Origin: a virus
IMG/VR virus record: IMGVR_UViG_3300006844_000037
Location: 1 to 28,007 of that record
DNA: 28,007 nucleotides
Reading direction: 5' to 3' (one strand)
Of the stretch, positions 7,801-15,206 are shown piece by piece. A program made the position numbers and the translations under genes. The notes beneath the pieces were generated by a model that worked only from the letters and a program-made list of their open reading frames with translations, ran no database searches and was not told the DNA's origin. Each line of letters begins with the position of its first letter. Within the stretch, counting starts at the first letter, position 1.

Positions 7801-8400
7801 CTAGTCCTCTCGTTTGAAGTAGATCGGCCCCTCGATCGGCCCATTGAGCGCCATTATCCCCTTCAAAAGGGCGGCACACCCAATCTGCGAATCCCATACC
7901 GTCGAATCCCATACCCCATCCGCCACGTATTTGCCAATTTTCTGAATATTCGTTGCTCCCCAAAGGAAGGGGCTCGGCATATTCCCCCGAAACATCCAAT
8001 ATCCCCACCCATTCCAGTTTTCACAATAATATAACTTTTTCTCTAGCCTCCAATCAATGATTTTATCGTACCCCTTTTGCCTCATAATGTCCGCCGCACT
8101 TTCCTCGAAGGTGAGATAGGGCCCCATCCCCTTCGGTTCATGCACCGACACCGTGCCGAGTGGATCTCCCTGACCCAGCTGTCGCTGAAAATTCGCACTC
8201 GACTCCCTCATATGCAGGACCGCGACCATGTCCCAGGGTACATTCGTCAAAGACTCAACGGTCATATAGCGGTGTTTGGAATTGATCAATTTTTTACAAG
8301 CAGCGAGCACCTCATTTTCCCTATTATCATTGACATCCATGCGATCCCAATACTTCGCATAGATCGGCCACATAGCGCCGTATGTCGGCTTACTTGCCAC
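7801..8400 (-). CDS. Endolysin, lysozyme-like muramidase, 199 aa
   Basis: A GTG start at 8400 is supported by GGAG 8 nt upstream within the end of the previous gene, giving an 11-nt overlap. The central motif HMRESSANFQRQLGQGDPL (residues 63-81) has Glu66 in the position of the catalytic acid of lysozyme or transglycosylase folds ('ESS'). Downstream HEPKGMGPY (87-95) and NGWGYWMFRGN, SPFLWGATN (129-151) complete a set I recognise from a common phage endolysin family. There is no signal peptide or wall-binding domain, so release depends on the adjacent holin. Substrate: peptidoglycan glycan strands, by family. Confidence 0.85.
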   Translation of the reverse strand: MASKPTYGAMWPIYAKYWDRMDVNDNRENEVLAACKKLINSKHRYMTVESLTNVPWDMVAVLHMRESSANFQRQLGQGDPLGTVSVHEPKGMGPYLTFEESAADIMRQKGYDKIIDWRLEKKLYYCENWNGWGYWMFRGNMPSPFLWGATNIQKIGKYVADGVWDSTVWDSQIGCAALLKGIMALNGPIEGPIYFKRED

Positions 8401-8584
8401 GACTTTTGCTCCGCTTTACCATCGCTTGGAGGCTTTTCTTCGGGCTCACTTTCCTCTCCGGCAGTTTTCCGCCGGGATCAGCAGCCGCATACTCCTGCCC
8501 AACACCTTGCGGAATTCCGAGCATCGACTGTCCGCTCGCCGCTGCATACATGGCACGCCGCTGCGCCTGACTTCGTGGAGGCAT
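8390..8584 (-). CDS. Small basic phage protein, 64 aa (conserved, function unknown)
   Basis: ATG 8584 has GGAGAGGG directly upstream. The N-terminal PPRSQAQRRAMYAAASGQS followed by GIPQGVGQEYAAAD and a Lys/Arg-rich tail (KSLQAMVKRSKSRGK) is a pattern found in many tailed phages, similar in style to the DUF3008-type small proteins. The net charge is strongly positive, so nucleic-acid or membrane contact is possible, but no function is established. It lies between the fibre and endolysin genes and overlaps the endolysin start, suggesting co-translation. Confidence 0.75.
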   Translation of the reverse strand: MPPRSQAQRRAMYAAASGQSMLGIPQGVGQEYAAADPGGKLPERKVSPKKSLQAMVKRSKSRGK

Positions 8585-8593
8585 ATCCCTCTC

Positions 8594-9610
8594 CTATTCT
8601 GTGACAACCATGATATTGGTGACGATTCCCGGATTCACAACGGCGAACGCATTTGCACTCCCCGTATCGCCCGCTGTTGCCGAGTGCAAGTGCGACATGC
8701 TACTCGCCCCCGACATGAAATTCGCCAGCGGTTGAGCCGCCGCTATTGCATTCGCCGCATCCGTCATCATTGTCACCGTGCCGGTCGACGAAGTTATATT
8801 CCTGATATTCACTGAGGGATTCGGCGTCGTCGAAGCCACCGTTATCACATGCGAGTGCGGGGGCAGATTCGACGTAATCAGTTGCGCCGTTTGATTCCCG
8901 CCAGCACTTCCTAGACTGGTTCCTGTTATTCCGCCCGACGCCGTAGTAAGTCGATTCGCCGCACTTCCACCCATATCGTCACGGCCGAACCCGACCCGCC
9001 CCCGCCGATCCTGGAGCGTCAACGTGCCAGCATAAGCGAAAAACTCCGGATAAAGCGTCGAACTTGCCAGCGTTTGCCCACTCGCCCATTCGAGCCCCGG
9101 CTGAAGGAACGCATACGGCACATCTATATAAGCACCGATCGGGTCCTTGAAACAGCGCTCAATGACCCACAGTCCCCCGCTCCACATCGCCCGGAACGGG
9201 ATGCCCGCAGCAGCCCTTCGAGCGCTCGACATTCCCGTCACGAACCCCGATTGAAGCGTCCCGCTCGCCGGGAATATCATCAGCGGCTTTGCGTCCTGAG
9301 TGGTTTTGATAAAAGTGCAAAACCAACCATCACTCGACGCCGTTAATGTCGGCAGCGTCACGATCAAGCTGGTGCTCGGACTCGTCACATCGACGAAAAA
9401 CGTTTTATTCATATCCGTCGACGCAACAACAAAATCCGCCGTTTTCGTCGTCGCCGTCGGGAAATAGAACGCTCTATCTGCATTCGGAAGCGTCGCCCTG
9501 AGCGCCGATTTCATATTCCGAATATGATCGTCCCCCTGACTCCGAGCATCGCTCCCATCAGGATTGGTCGTGACGAAATCATTGACAAAACTTGGCGATT
9601 CGAGCCCCAC
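8594..9610 (-). CDS. Tail fibre with collar-type domain, 338 aa
   Basis: A GTG start at 9610 is preceded by GGAGG at 5 nt. The N-terminus (FVNDFVTTNPDGSDARSQGD then DHIRNMKSALRATLPNA, residues 8-44) is a known virion-attachment signature of short phage fibres. Residues ~155-335 match a phage tail collar domain: GAYIDVPYAFLQPGLEWASG, RRGRVGFGRDDMGG, and two His-x-His motifs at H252/H254 (PPHSH) and H307/H309 (SHLH). In trimeric fibres of the T4 gp12 type such His pairs coordinate metal. It probably binds the host surface. It follows the neck adaptor gene closely. Confidence 0.85.
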   Translation of the reverse strand: MGLESPSFVNDFVTTNPDGSDARSQGDDHIRNMKSALRATLPNADRAFYFPTATTKTADFVVASTDMNKTFFVDVTSPSTSLIVTLPTLTASSDGWFCTFIKTTQDAKPLMIFPASGTLQSGFVTGMSSARRAAAGIPFRAMWSGGLWVIERCFKDPIGAYIDVPYAFLQPGLEWASGQTLASSTLYPEFFAYAGTLTLQDRRGRVGFGRDDMGGSAANRLTTASGGITGTSLGSAGGNQTAQLITSNLPPHSHVITVASTTPNPSVNIRNITSSTGTVTMMTDAANAIAAAQPLANFMSGASSMSHLHSATAGDTGSANAFAVVNPGIVTNIMVVTE

Positions 9611-9619
9611 GGGCGCCTC

Positions 9620-10303
9620 CTACAGTCTGCTGCCTAGTGCGAAACGCCGACCAGCAATTTCACGCTCAACCACAGAGGCTATCAGCGCCCGACTTGCATC
9701 CATTCGCAATTGCGCGAACTTTTGCATCGCCGCCTGATTTTGAATATCACTCGCAATTTTCCACCCCGCCCCACCAACGATCAGCCACGGATGATAGGTC
9801 AGCCAATTATTAGTCGTAGCCGAATTCTCGATATCCGAATCATGTTGATAGTAGCTCCACTGAAGCGTATAATCCTGGTCCGGGATCGGATAAATTCGAA
9901 TCACAGACTGATAAAGGACATAAGCCCTTGGAATTCCACTCTGCACAATATCCGAATCCACCTGCGGATCAAACGTCCCACGCCAATCCCCATAGAAATA
10001 TTTCTCTGCGTCCATCCGACTCATTTTTTCCAGGAAAAACGTCCGGCTCGTCGCCGTCCCCTGATACCGCAGCGCCCCCGACTTGAACTCGACTTCCTTG
10101 ATAAAGTTCGAACTGACCGGAATCTCCTGATTCCCATCACTGGCCGTTACCAGCGCTTCAGTTTTCAGAAACTCCGGCAACGTCATGCCTGGCTTTTCCA
10201 CCTCGTCCTGGGCAAAATTGAGCGTCGCCAGAATCTCCGTGGCCAGATCACTCCGCCACCCAATTCCCTGCTGAATCTGCGCGACCGCTTCGGCTCCAGT
10301 CAT
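9620..10303 (-). CDS. Putative head-tail (neck) adaptor protein, 227 aa
   Basis: ATG 10303 has AGGAG 7 nt upstream. The N-terminal half contains helices (AEAVAQIQQGIGWR; TEILATLNFAQDEVE, residues 5-36). A beta-rich insert follows (SNFIKEVEFKSGALRYQG; FDPQVDSDIVQSGIPRAYVL; IRIYPIPDQDYTLQWSYY). C-terminal helices end the protein. This helix-beta-helix plan with the 'RIYPIPD..YTL' signature matches podovirus adaptors (P22 gp4 / SU10 adaptor type) that bind the portal. The gene lies between the glycosyltransferases and the fibre gene. Confidence 0.8.
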   Translation of the reverse strand: MTGAEAVAQIQQGIGWRSDLATEILATLNFAQDEVEKPGMTLPEFLKTEALVTASDGNQEIPVSSNFIKEVEFKSGALRYQGTATSRTFFLEKMSRMDAEKYFYGDWRGTFDPQVDSDIVQSGIPRAYVLYQSVIRIYPIPDQDYTLQWSYYQHDSDIENSATTNNWLTYHPWLIVGGAGWKIASDIQNQAAMQKFAQLRMDASRALIASVVEREIAGRRFALGSRL

Positions 10304-10317
10304 CGAAAAGCTCCTGC

Positions 10318-10354
10318 AAAAGGGGCCTATATCGGGCCCCTACATGGGCCCCTT
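10318..10354 (-). repeat. GGGGCCC hairpin (dispersed family member), terminator-like
   Basis: On the minus strand, AAGGGGCC (beginning within the stop codon of glycosyltransferase 2) pairs perfectly with GGCCCCTT, followed by TTG; the loop contains a further GGGGCCC. It matches 27109-27143 at both ends. Confidence 0.6.
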
Positions 10355-11246
10355 ACGCCGCCCTACTCTCCTCTTCCAACGCCTCCGCCGAGTGCTGCTC
10401 AATCGCCCTCAACACACTTTGCGCTTTCGCGAGCAGCCGCTCGTGCCTCGCATCGAGCTGATCTGTGACTCTTTCCGCCTGGAACTTCATCGTCCATAGC
10501 GGATCACGACAGCGCGCATTCCGCTGCTCAAACTCCTGCACCAGCGTATCCAATCGCTGGATGAGCTGATACTTGAGAAAAGCCGGAGAATCGCTGACCA
10601 GGATAATCTCCCTCGCCTTTTGCACCCTCGCCGGCCGCATCAGATCGAAGTAGAGCGCCCAAAAACTAATATCGCGTCGCGGCGTCATCGGTTCCTTTTG
10701 CGGATACCGCACCTCGACATCCAGATAGCAATCCCTCCCGATCATCCTGCTCATTTCCAAATTCCACGTATCATGCCACCAGAACGGGAAAAACGGCGCC
10801 ATGAAAAATCCATTGAGTTCAATAAACTTTTTGCTCAACATTTGGAACGCGGGCATTCCTGGCTCATTCCACTGCCGACCAAAGTTGACGCAGCCGATCC
10901 CATCCGGATAGTGTTCCGCTAATTGCGAAACGTTGACGTCCCACGCAATACTCTGGATGGCCAAATCGTCGACCCCCATGATGAACCAATCGGCGTCCTC
11001 GATTTGCGCTCCGACGCTTTGAACGCGATTGAACTTTGCTCCGAGCGAATCTTCTCTTGGCTCGCAACTCCAAATGACACGTTCGTCCTTTCGAAGCTTA
11101 GAATTCGCGTAAAGCTCTTGCTCATCCTCATCGATCCCTATGACGAATTTTGTATCCGGCAGCCTCGCCTTTTCCATCGACTCCCAAACCATGTCGTCGA
11201 GGTACTCCGGCTTACCCCTCGTCGGACAACAATACACGAGTCCCAT
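10353..11246 (-). CDS. Glycosyltransferase-like protein 2 (GT-A fold), 297 aa
   Basis: ATG 11246 is chosen because GGGAAGCGGAA precedes it; the frame is open upstream without a good site. The N-terminus MGLVYCCPTRGKPEYLD is a GT-A style first strand (pPTRgrp). Residues 34-41 (VIGIDEDE) and the candidate metal-binding VDDL at ~92-95 (DWFIMGVDDL) follow. FFPFWWHDTWNLEMSR (~153-168) resembles the acceptor-side end of GT2 enzymes, and the C-terminal third is helical. Donor and acceptor are unknown. It follows another glycosyltransferase, suggesting a paired modification of a virion or host glycan. A GGGGCCC hairpin starts at its stop codon. Confidence 0.75.
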   Translation of the reverse strand: MGLVYCCPTRGKPEYLDDMVWESMEKARLPDTKFVIGIDEDEQELYANSKLRKDERVIWSCEPREDSLGAKFNRVQSVGAQIEDADWFIMGVDDLAIQSIAWDVNVSQLAEHYPDGIGCVNFGRQWNEPGMPAFQMLSKKFIELNGFFMAPFFPFWWHDTWNLEMSRMIGRDCYLDVEVRYPQKEPMTPRRDISFWALYFDLMRPARVQKAREIILVSDSPAFLKYQLIQRLDTLVQEFEQRNARCRDPLWTMKFQAERVTDQLDARHERLLAKAQSVLRAIEQHSAEALEEESRAA

Positions 11247-11265
11247 TTCCGCTTCCCTTCCCTTT

Positions 11266-12216
11266 TTAAGCCTCCAGGCCCGCACCATTACCGGCCGAAC
11301 CTGGAGGCCGTTGGATCAACACGTTCTGTTGGTTTTCAGTTGTGCTTTCCTGTTGGGTAACGTTCCCGTTCGCTCGATCAACCACCTCCTTCCGCTTTTG
11401 CGCCTGAGCCTCCGCGTAGCCAGGAGGCAGATTCGCTCCAGTCACCGCCTGGATCGGGGATTGACCCTGCTTTTCTCCTTCATCGAGCAATTTTTGCTTC
11501 TTTTGAACAGCCAGCAATTCCCGTTTCTTGTAGGTCCCAAAGCACCCGATGAATGCCTTTTCCCCGACATGTCGAAACTTAAGCCAAGGATCGCACCATA
11601 CCCGACCGCCGATATGCCGCCACCGCTGACAGAATACGAAGTCCTCGCCCCAATACCTTCCCCTTTTATCATTCTCGTCACCAGGCACAAACATACAATC
11701 GAACACCGCCCAAGCGCTTTTTGGATTCCTCGAATCATCCAAGTATTCCCTGGCGCTATACGCCTCAATCATTTTCCGAATACAAGACTTGGTCAACCTC
11801 AAGAATCCCGTCGGAATGCTATCCACCTCGAGCAATCCATTCGTCGGATCGATTTGCGCCTGCCCCTTGGTCACATCCCAACGGAACAAATACTCCTCGC
11901 CCTCCCTCCGAATCGGATACAGCCCCCCAACGCACTCGACCGGATGCTGGAGCAACCGCTTGATCGCACCCTGTTCCCACCCCAAATCATCATCGACAAA
12001 GACCAGATCATCGTACTCGCGTTCAAAAGCCATCGCAAAAAGCGTATTGCGCGCCCTCGCCACCAGCGCGTCATTACACAGCGTTTCGACGTGAATCTGC
12101 GCCCCTAGCGCCGTAATCTCGCCAATCGCATTCATTAGCGAATGACTCGTCGCAATCGAGACCTTTTGACTATAACTCGGAATTGCGATGAAAACTGTGC
12201 GAGGCTTTTTCGACAC
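11266..12216 (-). CDS. Glycosyltransferase-like protein 1 (GT-A fold), 316 aa
   Basis: GTG 12216 (VSKKPRTVFIAIPSYSQ) is chosen because GGTGGAG lies 7 nt upstream. The frame extends to a TTG at 12267, but that codon sits inside a terminator-like hairpin. Motifs: N-terminal strand TVFIAIPSY, helix NDALVARARNTLFAMA, and an acidic VFVDDDLGW with DDD at residues 75-77 as the likely metal/nucleotide-sugar site. SIPTGFLRLTKSCI and YWGEDFVFCQRWRHIGG resemble the later GT2 motifs (ED acid/base). A C-terminal tail of ~70 residues is Gln/Glu-rich. It is likely a cytoplasmic sugar transferase; the substrate is unknown. Confidence 0.8.
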   Translation of the reverse strand: MSKKPRTVFIAIPSYSQKVSIATSHSLMNAIGEITALGAQIHVETLCNDALVARARNTLFAMAFEREYDDLVFVDDDLGWEQGAIKRLLQHPVECVGGLYPIRREGEEYLFRWDVTKGQAQIDPTNGLLEVDSIPTGFLRLTKSCIRKMIEAYSAREYLDDSRNPKSAWAVFDCMFVPGDENDKRGRYWGEDFVFCQRWRHIGGRVWCDPWLKFRHVGEKAFIGCFGTYKKRELLAVQKKQKLLDEGEKQGQSPIQAVTGANLPPGYAEAQAQKRKEVVDRANGNVTQQESTTENQQNVLIQRPPGSAGNGAGLEA

Positions 12217-12230
12217 CTTGACTCTCCACC

Positions 12231-12265
12231 AAAAGGGCAGGAGAAGCTGATTTGCCCCTCCTGCC
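12231..12265 (-). terminator. Terminator-like hairpin before glycosyltransferase 1
   Basis: On the minus strand, GGCAGGAG and CTCCTGCC form a perfect 8-bp stem with a ~14-nt loop, followed by CTTTTGG. It lies between the head-fibre-like gene and the glycosyltransferases, so it may reduce read-through into them. Confidence 0.55.
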
Positions 12266-12293
12266 AAGTTGAACGCACAGCGCCCAGGAAGGA

Positions 12294-12560
12294 TTAGGCA
12301 CTGCCCTTAATCAAGCCGAGCGTGACGAGGTCGGCCCGAAGCTGATTGACCAACGTGACGATAGCATTCGCCTGAGTGCTCGTGCTATAGCCCCATTGCG
12401 TCGCCGTGAAGCTGGCCGCCGCCGTGGTCGCAACCGCGCCCTGATTCGAGCTGGCCGGCTGTCCCGACGCCGCGGCTCCGAAGAAGCCAACCCTGGAGCT
12501 GGCCGTTCCCAGCATCCGGATGTTTCCGGAAAGCCGGGGGTCCTCGAGATTTTGCCTCAT
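12294..12560 (-). CDS. Small head-fibre / decoration-like protein, 88 aa
   Basis: ATG 12560 has AAAGGAG 8 nt upstream and follows the capsid stop by 27 nt. Residues ~22-48 (RVGFFGAAASGQPASSNQGA) and the C-terminal helix (ANAIVTLVNQLRADLVTLGL, 64-83) form a pattern common in small proteins encoded just after phage capsid genes: a 'GFFGa' beta motif plus a trimer-forming helix. The middle is Ala/Ser/Thr-rich. By position and pattern it probably attaches to the capsid surface; this has not been shown for this sequence. Confidence 0.7.
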   Translation of the reverse strand: MRQNLEDPRLSGNIRMLGTASSRVGFFGAAASGQPASSNQGAVATTAAASFTATQWGYSTSTQANAIVTLVNQLRADLVTLGLIKGSA

Positions 12561-12587
12561 TTCCGTGTCTCCTTTCCCCGGCCCAGA

Positions 12588-13832
12588 TTACGTGGCCGAA
12601 ATGTTGCCGACGTAGGCGCAGCTCAGCCCACCGCCGTCAACCATGATCGAACACTCGGTTTGCACGAAACCGCGCCGCAGATCCTCATCCTTCGTCTGGA
12701 CGTCGTCCTTGGTGCTGGTGTCGCGCCCCTTGAGCGCCACATATTTGATGGCGCTGAAATCGAGCACCCACAACGACTTCTTGTAGAGCGGGTGCTGTGA
12801 GAGCAGCGGATGAGACTTGAGCAAGAGCCGACCCTGGGGCATGATGAATTCCTGGAAATTCAGCCCCCACAGCTTGATGACGCTTCCAAGCTCCATCTTG
12901 ATCCCGGTCGTGGCCTGGATCACCTTGCCCATTTCGATCCGAGCAAAGTTCCCGCAGAACCCGATCCGGGTGTCGCCGCCGCCCATGTCGAAGTTATAAG
13001 CAGGCGCAATAGCATCCGCGAACAGGGCGGCCGTGACCGCCGTCGAAAACACCGTAGTGTTCGCCGCCGGAATGAACGTCCGCAGGCTGCCCATGAACCG
13101 CTTCGGCTTCCCGTTATCCGGATCAGTGGTTTCTGCGCGCTGCCCGAACAGCATGCTCAGCTCGATCGCCTTCGCGTGATCGAACATTTTGCGCTTCTTG
13201 TCGTTCGACCAGGCGTTGCCCGTCCGCGCCGTCGTCGCATCCGCCGTTCCGCTGATCTCGTACGTGTTCTTGAAGATCTGCGTGTAGTTGAAAAACTTGA
13301 CCGGATTCCGGCTGGTTGCTCGGGGCGCCGCCGTGCCTTCCGCATACGCTGACCCGATCAAGAGGAAGCTGGCCGTGCTGCTGACAGCCGTAGCCGTCGA
13401 GCCACCTGCCCCACGTCGAACGGTGAAGCTCGAATCCGAGTTCACCAGATCGACCTCGAGCATCTCCGGGGCGAACGTCGAGCTGTCCGTCGCCGGCTCG
13501 ACCATGAGAATGTCGCCGTGCTTGAGGTGCGTTGCAGTACCGTAGAGATTCGCCATCTGCGTGGCCGTCGGATCGATCGACGACGCCGCGAGCGTGACCG
13601 TCAGATCCGTGGACGTCAATGCCACGCTATTGGTGAGGCGAATCAGATTCTGGCTTTCCGCCCACCACGAGAACTCCGGATCCGTGACCGTCTTTTTGCC
13701 CGCCTTGCCTGTCAGGGCAAAAATCGGCGAATCGCCTTGCGGCGAGAAGAACAGAATGCTTTCGCGGAAATCTTTCGGACGCTCATCGGTTCCCCAATCG
13801 CCCGTCCCGCGCAGTCCAGCTACACCGCTCAT
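12588..13832 (-). CDS. Major capsid protein, SU10-like (DUF5309-type HK97 fold), 414 aa
   Basis: ATG 13832 has TGAGGT 6 nt upstream, directly after the scaffold gene. Sequence signs of the family include an N-terminal region with DPEFSWWAESQ, an HGDILMVE loop (~104-111), FFNYTQIFKNTYEISGTA (~179-196), NDKKRKMFDHAKAIELSMLF (~208-227) and a C-terminal MPQGRLLLKSHPLL plus YVALKGRDT. I recognise these as typical of the SU10-like/DUF5309 capsid group. The length is normal for the family. It self-assembles on the scaffold around the portal; a head-fibre-like gene follows immediately. Confidence 0.9.
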   Translation of the reverse strand: MSGVAGLRGTGDWGTDERPKDFRESILFFSPQGDSPIFALTGKAGKKTVTDPEFSWWAESQNLIRLTNSVALTSTDLTVTLAASSIDPTATQMANLYGTATHLKHGDILMVEPATDSSTFAPEMLEVDLVNSDSSFTVRRGAGGSTATAVSSTASFLLIGSAYAEGTAAPRATSRNPVKFFNYTQIFKNTYEISGTADATTARTGNAWSNDKKRKMFDHAKAIELSMLFGQRAETTDPDNGKPKRFMGSLRTFIPAANTTVFSTAVTAALFADAIAPAYNFDMGGGDTRIGFCGNFARIEMGKVIQATTGIKMELGSVIKLWGLNFQEFIMPQGRLLLKSHPLLSQHPLYKKSLWVLDFSAIKYVALKGRDTSTKDDVQTKDEDLRRGFVQTECSIMVDGGGLSCAYVGNISAT

Positions 13833-13857
13833 TTTCGAACCTCATTTGGTTGCGGTG

Positions 13858-14910
13858 TTATTCATCGTCGAAGTTTTGTCCAAGGCCAGCCCACGGGCTT
13901 TCCTCCACAACTGTCGACATCGGCTGCCGCGCTCCGGGACGGGCTGGAGCAAACGGCTGAGGGCGGGGCGGCGTGGCCCCATTTTGCTTCGGCGCTGCCG
14001 CCTGTTGCGGCAACAAGCCCAAGTGCGCGTGAATGGCCGCACCGACGAACTTGATCGCATCCTGCCTGGACGCCTTCGGATTCGCCGACCGGTACATTCG
14101 CGCAAACTGATCTACGAGCGGGCCGTGGTCCCTTTGATTCAAACCAGGCCACGCAGCGAAGAACTCCGTCATCGCCTCGTTCGCCCTGGTTTGCCCCGCC
14201 AGCACGCGCTGCACCCCATCCTGGACCATTTGCGGCACCAGGCTATTGATGAGATTCATCGCATTCTTGGCAGACTCAAAATGGACCCTGGAAAGCAGCC
14301 CTGGAATGGCCGCTACCGCATCCGTGTCAAGCGCCGTTTTTTCCTCTTCGCTCAACAAATACATATTCTGCGAAAGCCAAGTTTTCACCGCCTTCGCAGT
14401 TTCTGGATTCTCGAGCCCGCGCAACGTATCCTGAAGCGAGGCCGGAGGAGAACCAGACCCTTGACCGGCCTGCGGAGGCTTTACCTCCTGCTCCTGCGTC
14501 GCTGGCGGAGCCTGGACCGGCGGCTCGGCCGGCGACGGAGCCGTGGTCTGCTCCGAGGGCGGCTTTACTGCCTGTCCAGGTTCCTGATGCGGTTGCGCCT
14601 CCTGCGGACCCTTCCCCGTAGAAGGTTCAGCAGAAACTGGTACCTCGACCTCATCCTCGTAATCGAGTGAGAGGCCTGCAAAATCGAAATTCGCCTTCGG
14701 CCGATCATCCCCCGTTTCGCCACTGACGCGGCTCGGCTCGACCGGTTGCGGAGTCGACGGCGCAGAGTCAGGGCTTGTCGCACCGGGAGGACTTGCTCCA
14801 TTCCCCGCGCCGCCGCTCCCCGCACCTCCCGAACCAGAACTAGGTGCTGCCGCACCGGCCTCTGCATCCGGGGCACGAAGCGGAAGGAATTTTTCCTGCC
14901 AACGCAACAT
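13858..14910 (-). CDS. Scaffold protein, 350 aa
   Basis: The start overlaps the upstream stop as TAATG. Residues ~1-160 are Pro/Ala/Glu/Gln/Gly-rich and disordered. Residues ~170-300 are helical and charged (LRGLENPETAKAVKTWLS, FESAKNAMNLINSLVPQMV, RTNEAMTEFFAAW-like). The C-terminus is Pro/Ala-rich and ends with WAGLGQNFDDE, an acidic tail. Composition and position between portal and major capsid genes are standard for a podovirus scaffold that guides capsid assembly and is removed before maturation. No protease motif is visible. Confidence 0.85.
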   Translation of the reverse strand: MLRWQEKFLPLRAPDAEAGAAAPSSGSGGAGSGGAGNGASPPGATSPDSAPSTPQPVEPSRVSGETGDDRPKANFDFAGLSLDYEDEVEVPVSAEPSTGKGPQEAQPHQEPGQAVKPPSEQTTAPSPAEPPVQAPPATQEQEVKPPQAGQGSGSPPASLQDTLRGLENPETAKAVKTWLSQNMYLLSEEEKTALDTDAVAAIPGLLSRVHFESAKNAMNLINSLVPQMVQDGVQRVLAGQTRANEAMTEFFAAWPGLNQRDHGPLVDQFARMYRSANPKASRQDAIKFVGAAIHAHLGLLPQQAAAPKQNGATPPRPQPFAPARPGARQPMSTVVEESPWAGLGQNFDDE

Positions 14911-15206
14911 TAAGCCACCTCATTTTCCTCGAGCTTCGTGTTCCTGAGATCCCTTGCAACTGCTATGATGCCAGAAGTTATGTCCCGTGCTAAACGGCCC
15001 ATCAAAACGGCCCCTTTCGCGGCGTTTTGCCTCATCGCCTCATCCACACTTCCCGCCGGCTTCATACACTCCTCTTCCTTTTGCTTTATATGTTCATTCA
15101 GCAGATGCACATAGAGCTTCCACCCCGGATGCAGATGCAGATTTTCGAACTCCCTCGCCCACCGCAAATGCTCCCGATCATCCTTCGTCAACGGCGCTTT
15201 CGCCAT
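14910..15206 (-). CDS. Small helical protein between portal and scaffold, 98 aa (unknown function)
   Basis: ATG 15206 overlaps the portal stop (TGATG) and has GGAGG 6 nt upstream; a TTG one codon earlier is less likely. The protein is mainly helical and charged: KDDREHLRWAREFENLHLHP, YVHLLNEHIKQKEEECM, then a conserved-looking AAKGAVLMGRLARDITSGII. There is no membrane segment or enzyme motif. Small genes in this position are frequent in podoviruses and are often annotated only as hypothetical. A head-assembly accessory role is an inference from the operon. Confidence 0.75.
   Translation of the reverse strand: MAKAPLTKDDREHLRWAREFENLHLHPGWKLYVHLLNEHIKQKEEECMKPAGSVDEAMRQNAAKGAVLMGRLARDITSGIIAVARDLRNTKLEENEVA

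Noticed and set aside
12217-12267. TTG start for glycosyltransferase 1
   Set aside because: The TTG lies at the base of a perfect terminator-like hairpin, while GTG 12216 has GGAG at 7 nt.
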